Notes: generated by a model from the sequence alone, not told the origin. Counted from the stretch's first letter, positions 11,986 to 24,060 are shown. The stretch is 64,000 nt of DNA from Erythrophleum ivorense (GCA_026724425.1 JAIUCV010000023.1:1488001-1552000); one strand, 5' to 3'. Translations and numbers: made by a program.

Positions 11986-12670
11986 TGATAAGCATGATAT
12001 TTTATACATTTTATTCTCCTTAATTTAGACATTTAAGTTCCAAATATGGTTTTAGGGGTCTAATTAAATGGAATTTGGTTTTAGTAGCCATTTTCTACAT
12101 TTTAGGAATTAATTTACAAATTATTGGTTTTTAAGGCTCAATTTTATCCTTAATAATTTTGTGAATATTTCTGTCTATTATTCTTGCAGAATTTTTTATG
12201 GACAATTGGTATTTGAATAGGAGATTATTTTGGAGAAGTGGAGGTTTGCCAAGTCCAAGGAAGCCATGCATTCCATCTTCTCATTCTCACATCTCTCACC
12301 CACTTAGTTTGCACATACATATCACGTATGGGTCTCTCTCTATGGAGCATCAACATGTTGCAGCTGCTGAAACAAAAAAAGTGGAGAGCATGCAGAAGCT
12401 ATGAGAAAGAAGCTACACACTTGGGCTTGAAAAGAAGAACATTTGGGTGAGAAGCTAACGTGGAGTACAACTCGAGTTCTAAGTGCTGGGCTGATTAAAG
12501 AAGCTACATGAGTTGCACAAAGAGAAGCCACGTCACATGAGCTGTTGATGCAAGAGGAGTCTCGAGTTTCGCATAAACAGAACAAAAAGGGAGATGACCT
12601 AGGTTGTGCCACTAGTTACATATTTAGTTCAACCTAGTTCTATTTTGAGGGTTGCGCGACGAGCCTCTCA
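11986..12670 (+). repeat. E1 3' LTR (685 bp)
   Basis: Same ends as the 5' LTR (TGATAAG...CCTCTCA), with a 3-bp deletion, a 1-bp insertion and about 13 substitutions. It is followed directly by the ATGAA target duplication. Confidence 0.93.
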
Positions 12671-12675
12671 ATGAA
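12671..12675. repeat. Target-site duplication of E1, right copy (ATGAA)
   Basis: Matches 7199-7203 exactly. Confidence 0.93.
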
Positions 12676-13376
12676 CCATTCATAATTGATGCAAATATGG
12701 TTCGAAATTGGCTCATGGTAAGAAGTGGCATATTAGAGCTCGATTGGGGTATTTTGGAACCAATATTTTAACTAATTAAGGTATAAAATGTCTTTTTACC
12801 TTTAATTGCCTTGATAAACAAATTTGGAATTGAAGTTTGGTAAGTATTTAGAGGACATTCAACTTTTTATAGAACCGAAGTTTGTATTTTTTAGAACTTT
12901 ATAAAATATTTGGTAAATTTTTAAAGTTGGTCTCAAAATGCTCTTATGGTTTGATATTATTTATTATGTAGCAAATTTAGTTTTTGTGGGTTTTGAGAGA
13001 ATGAACAAATTCATTTTGACTTGAAATTTTTATAATAGAAATTTCACATCATAAGCTTTAAAATGATATATAATTTGCCTTAATTAGAGTTATACAACTT
13101 AAGTTATAAATTTTTAAATTTTATGCTTATTTAGATACATTATGGCTAAAGTAAGGAAATGAGTCCTTTTATCTGTTTAAGCTCTACATACATGATATTT
13201 TGCATGGAACCAAGTACTTGGAATTTAGTTATGAGTGGAAATTGTAGAGAAACTATTTTAGAGTATCATAAGCCCATTTGATGTATTTGATTGCTAGATT
13301 CACATGTTGAAGGAATTTTTAATGCATATTTTCACCTAAATTGTACAAAGTAAATGAGATATAGTAGGGTGTAACA
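12676..13376 (+). repeat. Right part of the LTR-like repeat split by E1
   Basis: Continues the sequence interrupted at 7198. It contains phrases typical of the long LTRs' distal half and ends with AGTAGGGTGTAACA, close to the GGTGTTACA terminus of those LTRs. No coding content. Confidence 0.35.
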
Positions 13377-13559
13377 CTTATGGCTTGACTAACATTTTTT
13401 ACCATAACCATCCCAAGTAAAGATGCATCCTACAACATCCTCATCCAACCATGAAAGCTTTGGGCAATATAGGGTACTTCTAGATCATATGAAGGATAAT
13501 AAGATTAGTTGCATGAATATGCCTTTTTTTTTTCTTAAATGATTACATATTTCGTAACA

Positions 13560-14502
13560 AAGGTTATGTTTGCTAATTTTAAGTTGTTTACCATAGGGTA
13601 TTTGGCAATTGTATGACTCATCAAGTATATAAAATTAACCCCAAACTACTACTTAGCATCGCCTAATATTTGGCATGCATGTGTCCCTATAATTTGCTTA
13701 TGAATTATCGAGTGACATAATGCCAATTGCATACTCCACCAACTTGGAAGGCGATAGCATATCCTAGATAAGCCATTCAATATGGGCTCTCTTTATACAC
13801 TTTAACAAAGAGGAAAGGTTGAAAAAGGCTAGTAGTAAGAGCACATGGTATTTATTGTAGCATGGAACACATAGACTTAGGTGTGGCCCACATCAACATA
13901 AAGGAGAGTCCTATGGATCACACCTCATGCTACATATGTTGGTATTACAGTCATATGCGATGGTGGATCCATCCAATGAGTGGCTTCTAGGGATTTGTGG
14001 TATGGTTTCATATACTTATCATCCTTACATTTCCTCCCCGTCTATATATGGTTACATTGTCTAAACATTTAACTATCGGTTTTCTTTTTCCATAATTGAT
14101 GTATTAGATGATTTGTATAGATTTGTTATTACTAACTCTTCAACCCTTAGTTATAGTGAGTTAAAGGATGAATGAGCGAAGATATTAGGACAATACTATA
14201 TGCCTTAAGTGAATATCAAGAGATGATAGTCTCCTAACTTACTCCACTTGTACCGAGTTTGTTAAGGCTACTAGAGCCAAAGGCTAAGCTAGGAAAGAGA
14301 AGCCACGATTTCATCTCATTTAAGAAACCAATGGTGGATAATGCATTAGATGGTGATGATGCAGGTGTCTCATCATATACAAACACCTTGGCACTGATAT
14401 AAGGAGATTTCGATGGTGTTGGTCCTTCCATTATGCCTTTTATAGATTTTAGAGGTCCTAGTCCTTCTTCAGTTGCCCCAGCTGTGCAATATACAAATTT
14501 TA
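13560..14502 (+). pseudogene. Plant mobile domain (PMD / MAIN-like) pseudogene, first part
   Basis: Frame-shifting translation gives a recognisable series of plant mobile domain peptides. WQLYDSSSI and PQTTT occur near 13,600-13,650, then NIWHACVPIICL, HQLGRR and DKPFNMGSLYTL (about 13,668-13,803), then EHM...AWNT...VWPTST, and WYYSHMRWWIHPMSG (about 13,945-13,985). This matches the aminotransferase-like PMD family (relatives of Arabidopsis MAIN and of PMD proteins captured by transposons). Stops and frameshifts are frequent, so it is dead. An antisense LTR begins near 14,503. The likely continuation is at 17,641. The open antisense frame at 14,234-14,512 is probably fortuitous. Confidence 0.65.
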
Positions 14503-17500
14503 GAGTTGCCAATCTATATAGCTCATCTCATTCCTTATCTAAGTTCATTTCTAAGAATTTCATAAATTTCTAAGGAAAGAGCAATAAAAATAATGAATAA
14601 ATTTGCACCATGTAAGGGATAAATTTTTCATTCGGAGTCTCGTGGGCCATATGGACTCATCCATTTTATCATCATATTTAAATACACAAATGCAACTCAT
14701 AACAAGCTCAAGAAGTGGCCTATACCTCGAGCAAAAGGAGCAGATACACAAAATTCACTGATGCAGCCTTGGGTAGAATTCTAGATTTTATTCTTGAACT
14801 TTGAAAATTCATAATTAATTCTATAGAGCTCTGATTTTTCTGCACTTTAACTTTCCAAAAAGCTTTCAATGAGCTCTACATGTCTGTCAAATTTCATGGG
14901 AAGATTCATTCATTTGGTCAGTTTATGCCATAGGATTCTGGTTTGGTTATTTTTATGCTCTCAACTATCATCAAAGTGTTCAATTTTGCTTCCCAAGCTT
15001 GTGTGCACTTGAATATATGGAAATGCACCAAAATGACTCTTTAAACTTGTTTCAAAGGTGCATAAACCCAGATTTCTCAAACTCATTCATCCATCTCATG
15101 AGATACACAAGATTACACATACTAACTCTTGCCATTCAATACCAAAAACATGCTATCTCATACAATTAGTTACATATGTTCATATGGTTACATAACAATC
15201 TCATCATGGGATTACATCATATGCCATATGTATGGCTATAAGAAAGACATAACTAGACCATTTCATACATTTTGATGTCAACCTCTTTCTCCTTGGCTTG
15301 ATAGCTTCCATTACCTTACTCACTTGATTCACCTAATATGTTAAGGCATTGGAGAGGAGGGAATGAGATTCAAAGAATCCCAATAGCTCATCTCCCTTTC
15401 AATCACACATAAAGTATGCAATATAAGTCTTGAAAATGCATGCATGAGCATATTGAAATGTGTGAGCATTCAAGAAACATTCTTAGCATTTGAACAAGTC
15501 ATACATAGCATACATTGCCAAGTGAGTGGACTAGCCTCACCCATTCACTTATGGATTTTGAACTTGTTTCACCCATTTTCTCTAAGAGGTTTTGACTCAA
15601 CCTTACTCTTAGGAGTCAACCTTACTCTTGGGAGACTTTTTACTTTATCTTAACCAAGTTTAAGGGTTCTTGGCTCATCCTCACTATGGTTAGAGGATTC
15701 TTGGCTTCTCCATACTTAAGCAAATCAAGGTAAGTACATAAAACATCATTTTGCATGCATAAAACATCATCATGGTACCATGGAATAAAAACTTATGCTA
15801 AAATACTTTTTATAGCTCAAAACATATATATATACACATTCAAAGACAATGTAAGCATATATTCATGCATGAGAGAAGATGGAGAGAGCTACCTTACTTG
15901 CATTCACACATACTTTTTCCTTGAACCTTAAGTCCTCTTCCTTGACCTCACACACCCAAAAAGGTAGAGATTATTTCTCTTGGCCTAGACATATCATATG
16001 GAAGCTAATTATACTATTGAATCAAATTCTAAGACTTTACGATCACTAGAAAAGCTAGGTGACTCATAAGGCTCTTTTATAATTCCATAATGCACTTAAT
16101 GAAGCAACCTTTGGAAAACATCATCTTGGCTCCATTCTCTCCATCTATTTATGATTCTTGACTCTATTTAAGCCTCTTGGAGTTATTACACAATCAATTC
16201 TAGGAGCTTAACTAGGTATTGCTTCTTTAAGCAATATTATGGAACATATAAGGCCATCTCACTATCTATGATTTCTAAAATTTTTTTAAGGCTTCCTCTC
16301 ATATTCTCCCATCATAGATGATAGAAAACTAAGCTTGGAAGGAATTAAAACAATCCCTAGGTGCATGAACTCTTCTTGGCCGAAGCTATGCTTCCATATG
16401 ACAACAATGGAGTTTCTTTGCTTCCTTTGATGGAAGAATCATGTAGGAAGCTCTCTTGTTGTCTTAGGAACTCATATGAACACTTAAACATCATAAAATA
16501 TGGCTAGGGTTCATGATAGAGTTCAAGGTGCAATCAAAACCCTAGCTTCCCTATCTTGCAAATCCATGGCTTTTACTTGAATTTCTTTGCATATTCTTAC
16601 TCTCCTCCTTTAATTTCATAGAATTCATCCTTAGTTCTGCCTAAAATTCAAACCTTCTTGTAGCTATATATATGGGGCAAAATAGGGAGAAGAAGGGGGA
16701 AGGAGTAACTACCATAGGATGAAGATTTTATCTTGTTTCCATGGCTTTTCTTGCTTGTTTCTCACTTTCCTTGGCCTCCTCTCTTCAAATCCGAATTTTC
16801 TCTTCTTGGTTTGGCCTCAAAGTAGCACTAAAAACCTTGATAAAACCATGGAAAGAAAGAGGAGAAGGAGAAGAAGTTTGGTGAAGGAAAGTGCTTGAAA
16901 AATCAAGATTTTCATACCTTTCTTGCTTTGCTTTTCCCCTTCTTCTTGCCTTTTCTTGTGCTCCTCATCCTTAGGGTTTCTCTTTGGTTTAGGATAGAAA
17001 CAAGTGTGACTAAGTGAAGTGAGGAGGTGGGGCACCCATATATATAGGTAGGTTTAAGGAAGACTTTTCAAAAATTCTTATTTTACCCTTCATTCTTGGC
17101 ATTTTCATTTTTAACTAGTTTTAGCTCCTTTTTGAGAACCATTTTTTCCATTATGACATTTAGGTTCCTAATTTAGTAAAATGCCTTTAGAATCACTCGA
17201 ATCGGAGCTAAAACCTTATTGAATGAATCAGTCAAAGTTTGGGTTAACCAACATTAAAAAATGTTTACCTAAAGGGTTTTAACTGTCTCGGGGCTTTCCA
17301 TGGTTTTCAGGACCTCTGAGAATCCCAGAGAACTCAAAAATTTTATTTAAAAAGCTTTCCTGTATGAATTTTAAAATTTTCTCAAAATGACGAAAATGCT
17401 TTTACATTTCATCAACCTTTCATTATATTTCGTTTCTTTATTCTAACTTTGTTTTTCTTTCTGTCTGAGCTTGGGATTCTCATTTTTAGGAGTCTAGAAT

Positions 17501-17640
17501 GCTTCCCAAATTTTTTGGGACCTTAACTAAGTCATTTCGGGGGATTTGCTTTTGTATCTGATGAATTTCATTTGTTTATGAAGAAACTGTATGTTACGTT
17601 TCTCACGTTTTCTCTCATTTTCAGAAAACCAGATATTACA
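14503..17640 (-). repeat. Long TGTAACA-type LTR, antisense, internally deleted
   Basis: Read on the minus strand it begins TGTAATATCTGGTTTTCTG at 17,640 and follows the same order of blocks as the 3.7-kb LTRs. It shows the GGAGGGAATGAGATTCAAAGAATCCC block near 15,355, and the tandem motif array at about 15,525-15,715. A CGAATGAAAAATTTATCC block near 14,640 matches those LTRs just before their ends. It is about 600 bp shorter than the 3.7-kb copies, with the loss around 14,757. The distal edge is approximate. No convincing target duplication was found. Confidence 0.65.
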
Positions 17641-18030
17641 TAATCCCTCTACTATACAACATTAGTGCCTTAGTCTCTTTATATAGAATCATCCTTTTCC
17701 ACTATGATGGTGCATCCTATACAATCTAGTAGAGTCCCACTCATGTCACTATGTATAAAATTAGCATTTAGTGCTGAGTATGTTGATATGCCTTTTGGAT
17801 AGTAGGGACTATCATATCAATAACAACAAGGGTTCTTCATCTTAAGTCAACCAATTCCTCTCATTTAGTTTCCTCAAAGGACTTGAATTCTCAACCAATA
17901 TGCAATCCCAACCATACTGATTTATTAGAAATATAAGAAGAAGAAGAAGAAGAACAAGAAAAATAGCCAATGCAACATTGCCCACAACAACTCAGAAGCA
18001 GAATGCATTATGGGACAAGTCATTATGGTT
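17641..18030 (+). pseudogene. Plant mobile domain pseudogene, C-terminal remnant (probable)
   Basis: Directly after the antisense LTR, the plus strand gives a low-complexity tail. A GAA-repeat near 17,936-17,956 is followed by a Gln/Met/His-rich segment (QCNIAHNNSEAECIMG in one frame; MQHCPQQLRSRMHYGTSHYG in another). This resembles the basic, Gln-rich C-terminal tails of PMD proteins. It is probably the other half of the gene cut at about 14,503. Confidence is moderate because the tail itself is low complexity. Confidence 0.4.
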
Positions 18031-18489
18031 GATATAGAATTATTCTTTCCTTTGTTATTTATTTATTTCTTGTATGTCAAATTTTATATTTATTTTTTCT
18101 ATAATTCACGTAGTAATTTTATTTTTATAATAATATTTTTATTATGACAATAATTTTTTCTTAAGCATTTTAGGTAGAAATTTTAAAAAAATTTAAAAAA
18201 TACCAAATAAATATAAATTTTTTAAAATATGTTGGAATGTTTAAACATAAATTTTTCTTGTTGAATGCAAATTAGGCCCATCTATGTTCAACAAAAATTA
18301 TTGTTTTTAAAAAATTGCTTGAACATGAATGTGGCCCATTTGCATTTAGCTATATTAGAAAAAATTCAAATAATGTGTAACCAAGTCTCTACATTCTTAT
18401 TTAAAAGAAAAAAGCCAATGGTCTATCTTAGAATTTTTTTTTTTGCAACAAGTTTCTAGAGGAAATTGTTTTTTAAGATAGGTTATGTG
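18031..18489. other. AT-rich spacer
   Basis: No gene recognised. It includes two divergent copies of a TTAAAAAATT-type phrase and a GCCCAT...TGCATTTAG phrase, of unknown origin. Confidence 0.5.
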
Positions 18490-18785
18490 TGTCAAAATCA
18501 TGCATGGATTCCCTATAATTGGGGATTTGTGTAATTACCATGCTATTCCTTTTTTTTTTGGGTTTTAGGGTAAAAATTATAACTTTGATGACAAAGATTT
18601 TAATTGTAAAGATAAATTACACTTAAAAATTTTAAAGTGTAATATTTTCTTGCACTTAAAATTTTTGTCTCTAAAGTTATAATTTTTACCTTCCATATTC
18701 ATCCCCAAACCCAAAAATTTAAAAAGAAAGAATTGCATAATGTAGATATCTAACTATAGAGGATTCATGTCCATCAAAATCCTAT
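18490..18785. mobile_element. Foldback / MITE-like element
   Basis: The outer arms read CATGGATTCCCTATAATT on the left (about 18,504) and its imperfect complement ending TATAGAGGATTCATG on the right (about 18,758-18,772). Inner arms pair GGGTTTTAGGGTAAAAATTA with the complement of TATAATTTTTACC...AACCC. The centre (about 18,613-18,645) is a near-perfect hairpin, ATTACACTT...AAGTGTAAT. The length of about 290 bp and non-coding hairpin structure fit a MITE. Exact ends and target duplication are unclear. Confidence 0.6.
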
Positions 18786-19039
18786 TTTGGTTTAGATCTA
18801 TTCAATCTTGAGCATTGTGATTATATTCACTTTGTTATGAAGGTTTCTTGAGAAAAAGGTTATAAATTTGGAAAACTACTATGACATTACCAAAAATAAA
18901 ATTCATTATGCCATAAATGTCACATTCCTTGGAGAACTATTTGTCTTGGTAACCTTTAAAGCTTAATCTGTTAAAAAAGCTAATAAATCTAAACTAGAAC
19001 ATAGTGTAATGGCTTGGTGCTTTGATGCCCCAACAGTGT
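18786..19039. other. Spacer before the copia element
   Basis: No gene recognised. Confidence 0.5.
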
Positions 19040-19580
19040 TGTTGTAGGTCCTCCTTCAAGGGGCCACATACTTCAATGAAAAAAAGGAGTAGTTGGTTTT
19101 TTTATTTAAAGTGGTATGTGACCTAAGACTTGATATAAAATTAAGAAATAGGTTTTCCTTTTTACTTCCATATAGAATGCAATGCCATCATGGGAGGAAG
19201 ACAACAAATTTGCTCAATTGGTGATCTTGATTGGGGGGTCATTCGTGCTCTGATTTTTATGAAATTTTAGTATGTTGTTCTTGACATTGTGAGCATTTTA
19301 TTTGTATAGTTAGATTATTTTTCTCTACTTCATTGGTTAGATTTCTATATTTGTGTTCTTGAGCTTTATGTATTGTTACTGTGGTAATTTTCACTTCATT
19401 AATGGTGAGAATAGGCTAAATTGAGTTCTTAAAAATTGTTAGAGACTCATTATTGTATTCATTGATCCATTGACAGTGAAAATTTTTTGAACTAGGTCTT
19501 ATGGTTTTTATCTCTTACATTGATGGGGTTTTCCATGTTAAAAATTGTGTATATCAACTATTTGGAATATTTTATACGCA
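19040..19580 (+). repeat. Copia 5' LTR
   Basis: Begins TGTTGTAGGTCC and ends near TTTATACGCA. It aligns along its length with 30,676-31,310. The primer site follows directly and is cut by the next insertion. Confidence 0.8.
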
Positions 19581-19587
19581 TTGGTAT
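19581..19587 (+). other. Copia primer binding site, first part
   Basis: TTGGTAT is the start of a TTGGTATCAG-type site complementary to initiator tRNA-Met. A solo LTR inserted inside it. The last five bases (GGTAT) are the target duplication and recur at 23,246-23,250, after which the site continues TAGCTCC. Confidence 0.75.
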
Positions 19588-22500
19588 TGTAATATCATAT
19601 TATTTCTAACATTGAACCCTTTTTTGCAAGTGAGGTTATACAATTCATCCAAGAAATCTCAAGAAAATACATTGAAATAATAAATTAAATTGCGTTACGT
19701 AGAGGATAAATTTTTCATTCGCGTCTTCAAGACCCCATAAACTCATCAACAACATTCTCTAATTATTTTTCATACATACAAATCATAACATTCTAAAAAA
19801 TTGGCACAAACTACGGATCAAGGGTCAAAAACCCTAAAATTTCTTCATTTTTCGTGATTGTACAGTGGTAGATTTCAGAGGCAATTTTGAAAAATTATAA
19901 CTAAATGTAAAAAAATCAAAATCACACAAGCCATAGCATTCTAGAAATCTTTGGATGTCAAATTTACAATAAAAATAAGTACCAACCATGAAAATCCCAT
20001 CTGGACCATCTTTGACAATGAATTAGCCATAAAGGTCCAACAACCAACTAGTACTAATACAGTTTACTGTCATAAATTTAAAAAATGTTCAATTAATTCC
20101 ACAAAAATCTAATTCATAAAAATGATACCAATATAAAAATCTATGGATGTTAGCTAGAGGAAAAAAATAACTTTAGACCAATCCAAGAATGTTCAATCCT
20201 CAAAAAATAATCAAATAGTAACATATATTTGACTGGTCGCCTAGTACTGGATAACAAATTCAAAAATTCATATCTCCCTTTTTAGATATCCAAATGAGGT
20301 GCTTCTAATTGGAAAATGTCACTGGAAAGGTCTTGTTTCTTCCTATAAAACGTCATAACAATTGGACATCATTTGCCCTATGAATGATAGAGAACAATTT
20401 TCGGACTATATGAATAGTAATAGTGGCCAAACCAGAAAATTTTCTCAACTTCAAAAAGTCACCAAATATTCTGTAGACCTCCAAAAAGTACCCATTTTAG
20501 CTTTCCAAAAAACTCTCAACAACCTCTAGATGCATGCCAAAGTTTAGATCAAGAAGGGTTGATTTGAACAAAAAATATTATAGCTCACCAAAATGCCATC
20601 TTTGCTCCATATGGATATCAAATTTGTCCGATTGGCCTTCTTTAGTATTTGGTACCTTTTGGGAAAGTTTAAAAGCATGAATATGACTTGTGTGAGCTGT
20701 CTAAGTGGTCCTAAACCCTATGCATCTTAGATTAGCTATCCCATATCCAAGAATACATGTTTCAAGTAAGCATTCAACTACTTAAAATCCATATTTACAT
20801 TGATCTAAGGTCATATATAGTCTACATAATATCCATACATCATTTTACATTTGTTCATGGTCTCACATTACAAAAATAATATGTACAAGCTCACTTTGGC
20901 ATCCAACTACAAATAAGGTTACATAATGGACAAAATACAATCTCTCAAGGTCTTTGGCTTGCATTCCTTGCTTCTTGAACATCACCCAGGCATTTCAAGA
21001 TAATAGAGAGAAGAAGAGTGAGATTCCTAGAATCCCAATAGCTTACACACCTATTCACACACATATTCAAGGAATATACACATCAAAGCATATGTGTGGA
21101 AGGTTTGGCAACCATAAAGTATGTAAAGTCATAATTTCCATGCCACTCATTCACATTCAATCCAAAACCATGCTCTAGGGACTTTTGGTTTTGCTTTACC
21201 CCATTTCTAGGACTTTTGGATTTGCCTTACTCTTGGTTTAGGGACTTTTAACTTGGCCTCACCATTTCAAGAGATTTTTGGCCTTGTCTCACCCATGCCA
21301 TGAGATTTTTGGCCTTATCTCATCCATATCATGAGACTTTTAGCATTTTCTCACATTTATTAAGGAACTTTTGGCATCACCTCACCCTTATGAGCCATTT
21401 CCACAACCATAGTCATTCAAGAAGACACATTGGTACCAATGTAATGTCAAGGCATCAAGTGGCATGTCATCAAGTCACAAGAACACACACAAGCATATAA
21501 TAACATACATATGCATACAAGAATGCAATGAGAATGAGGTGGAGAGCTACCTTGGATTTATGCAAGCTTTTCTTGATCCTTTTCCTTCCCTTTTTTGGTC
21601 TCACAAGTGCATCTAGGTGGATGTATGTTCTCTTGTCCTAGACACCATAAAGAACACACAATTACACATTTGAAACAAGCCAAGACACTAAACTCACTCT
21701 TGAACACACACTTGGTTCCATAAGTGGCATAATGGTTCCATAAATGGCCTATTGAAGCAACCTTCACAATTCAAGCTCAAGGCTCCCATCTCTTTCCATT
21801 TCTAGGCCTCTTGGCCTTATTCAAAGTCTTTAGAGCCCTCACACAATTGTTTGCACGAGCTTAGAATCAAGTTGTTTCATAAAGCACCATTATGGACACC
21901 ATTGTCCCATCTCCCATTCTATAGCTCCTAAATTTTTTTCAATAGTTTTTCCCATCTTCTAACATCATATAATGTCCCAAACCAAGGCTAGAACAAATTA
22001 AAACATCCTCTAGCCCAATAAACCTGGCTTGGCCGAAACATGCACCATAATGGAGGTTCCTGGAGTTCTTAATTTTTCCTTGATGGGAGAGCCAATTAGG
22101 AGGCTTTCTAAAAGTTTTAGGAGCTCAAGGAAATATTTAAATAGCCAAGGAATTACTCACACAAAATCAGATTTTTCAAAACTCTAGAAAACACCACACT
22201 TTCCTAACTTGATTTCTATTGGTTTTACTTGGAATTTCTTGCCATATTCCTCATGGTCTAAAACCCTAGTTCCTCTCTTGTTTTTGGACAGAAAATCCCT
22301 CCCCCATATGGTTTTGGTTTAGGCCAAAATACACACAAGGAAGGAGCAAGAGAAAGAAGCAACCAAAACAAGAAATTACCTTGGATTCAAGCTTACTTTC
22401 AAAAGCCTTTCTCCTTGATTTACTTGTCCTCAAGAATTTCAAATTATCCCCCTTTGTTTTGGACTCAAAATAGAACCAAAATCATTTAATAAATCCATGA

Positions 22501-23245
22501 AAAGAAATTTTAAAGGGAGGAGAACAAAATTGGAAGAAGAAGAAGCATGAAATTTCTTGAAATTGGCTACCTTTCCTTGGCTTTCTTCCTCCTTTCTCTC
22601 CTTCTCTTGTGTGCCTAAGAGAGAGCTTCTTTTTTCTGTATTTTGTGCAAAGAGGTTCATTCCATATGAGGGGGAGAAGAGACAAGAAGCTTATAGAACA
22701 TTCAAGAAACTTACTTTTTCCAAAATTTTAATTTCATCCTTTTGTAACGGTAATTCCGTTTCAACTTCGTTTCAGCTCCTTTTTGAGAATCATCTTTTCC
22801 ATTATAAAATTTAAGTTCCTAATTTAATAAAATGCCTTTGGAATCACTCAATTTGGAGCTAAAACCTTACAAAACGAATCAGTTAAAGTTCAAGCTCACT
22901 GCTATTAGAAAACGTACACTGGAGGGGCTACCAGTCTCGGGGCTTTCCATGATTTTTGGGGCCTCTGAGAACCTTGGGTAACTCAAATTTCCCATTTAAA
23001 AAGCCTTCCTATGTGTTTTTCCAAAAGTTTCACTTATTTACGAAAATGCCGTTACGTTTCGTCAGTTTTCGTCACAAATTGTTTTACCATCCTAGCTCTG
23101 TTTTTCTTTCCATCTGAGCCTAGAATTATCATTTTTAGGAACCTAGGACTCTGACTAAATTTTTTGGGACATTATCTAGCTCATTTTAAAGGATTTGCTT
23201 TTATACGGCTCATTTCATCGTTTTACAAAAATTACGTTCGTTACA
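19588..23245 (-). mobile_element. Solo LTR, 3.66 kb, antisense, perfect GGTAT duplication
   Basis: Plus-strand ends are TGTAATATCAT at the left and CGTTACA at the right, flanked by GGTAT at 19,583-19,587 and 23,246-23,250. There is no internal region, so this is a solo LTR left by recombination between two LTRs of one element. Order of blocks matches the copies at 26,565 and 31,950. The tandem CCAAAAGTC-type array is at about 21,178-21,390 (reverse complement) and the GTGAGATTCCTAGAATCCC block near 21,020. Small open frames inside are not conserved as proteins. Confidence 0.9.
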
Positions 23246-23284
23246 GGTATTAGCTCCTCACAAGTTCTTCTAAGGAAAGGTTTT

Positions 23285-23525
23285 AAAAAAGTGAGACAAA
23301 TGTTTAGTTTACTGAAAATCAAGGTCTTGAATAAAGAAGTGGGACAAACAAATAAAAGGCACAAACCTCACAATATAATGTTTCGTTTGCTGAAAGCCAT
23401 TGTCTTGAATAAAGAAGTAAGGCAAATGTTTCATTAGTTGAAAACCATTGTCCTGAATAAAGAAGTGAGACAAACAAATTAAAAGCACAAACCTCACAAT
23501 CTAATGTTTTGTTTGTTGAAAACTG
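23285..23525 (+). repeat. Tandem repeat in the copia leader
   Basis: A unit of about 126 bp is present almost twice: GACAAACAAATAAAAGGCAC near 23,344 and its near-copy near 23,470. It contains a shorter CTTGAATAAAGAAGT phrase seen three times (about 23,325, 23,404, 23,453). The repeat lies between the primer site and the remnant of gag. The small open frames on both strands here are products of the repeat. Confidence 0.7.
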
Positions 23526-23624
23526 AGGAAGAAGTAAGAAGAGGGATATGTAAGGAGAAGGATCAGTGAGAAACTGGTATAAGCAACAATAGAAGCAAAT
23601 CAAGTTCCAAGTACAAAAATCTTG

Positions 23625-24060
23625 AGTGTTATTATTGAAGGAACAAGGGATACATCAAGAAGTTTGGTTATAAGTGGAGAAAGGAAATAAGAATAGAAGC
23701 AAGCACGACAAGAAAGACAATGACAGTGATGATTATATTGCCACTACTATTTTAGAAGATCTTTGATTATTTATGATCGGAATCCATTTAGCATTGCCTA
23801 TCATGAATCTAGCTAGGTTGTTGACAGTGGTGCCTGCTTTCACATTACATTAAGAAAGGATTTCTTCACATCTTATGCTTGAGGTGATTATGGTGTATTA
23901 AAGATGGGTAATGGTCATTGTCAAAGGTTATTGGCATTAAGATTATTATTGTTGAAACTAGTAATGGGCAAAGTTAATTATGAAGAATGTTAGACATGCA
24001 CTTGACATCCGCTTGCATCTAATTTCTATTAGTGTTCTTAATGATGTTGGTTATGTTAGT
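23625..24060 (+). pseudogene. Copia gag end and protease remnant
   Basis: A degenerate zinc knuckle appears as YIKKFGYKWRKENKNRSK near 23,650, where the usual C-x2-C-x4-H-x4-C spacing is partly mutated. The peptide LTVVPAF / WVVDSGACFHIT near 23,815-23,850 is the copia aspartic protease with its DSG intact. KMGNGHC follows near 23,905. Frames shift between these segments. Nearly all of gag upstream is lost. Confidence 0.75.

Larger units (their letters stand above)
7204..12670 (+). mobile_element. E1: complete non-autonomous LTR retrotransposon with an unfamiliar ORF
   Basis: A 5.47-kb element, bounded by ATGAA duplications, with two LTRs of 687 and 685 bp running TGATAAG...CCTCTCA. It has a tRNA-Asp-type primer site, a purine-rich GTGTGGGGGA tract before the 3' LTR, and a 4.1-kb interior. 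The interior holds no recognisable gag, protease, reverse transcriptase or integrase, only one ORF-like region (8437-10374) and a 1.6-kb 3' UTR. The LTRs differ by roughly 13-14 substitutions plus two small indels by eye, about 2%, so the insertion is recent relative to its neighbours. It lies inside an older LTR-like repeat. Primer site and 3' end match Athila-like gypsy elements, so mobilisation in trans by such a partner is likely (inference). Confidence 0.92.

Noticed and set aside
14234..14512. 92-codon antisense frame
   Set aside because: Opposite to the plant mobile domain pseudogene, which explains the sequence better; no known domain.
16817..17035. Small basic protein with a hydrophobic tail on the minus strand
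   Set aside because: Lies within a long LTR; not seen as an open frame in the other copies.
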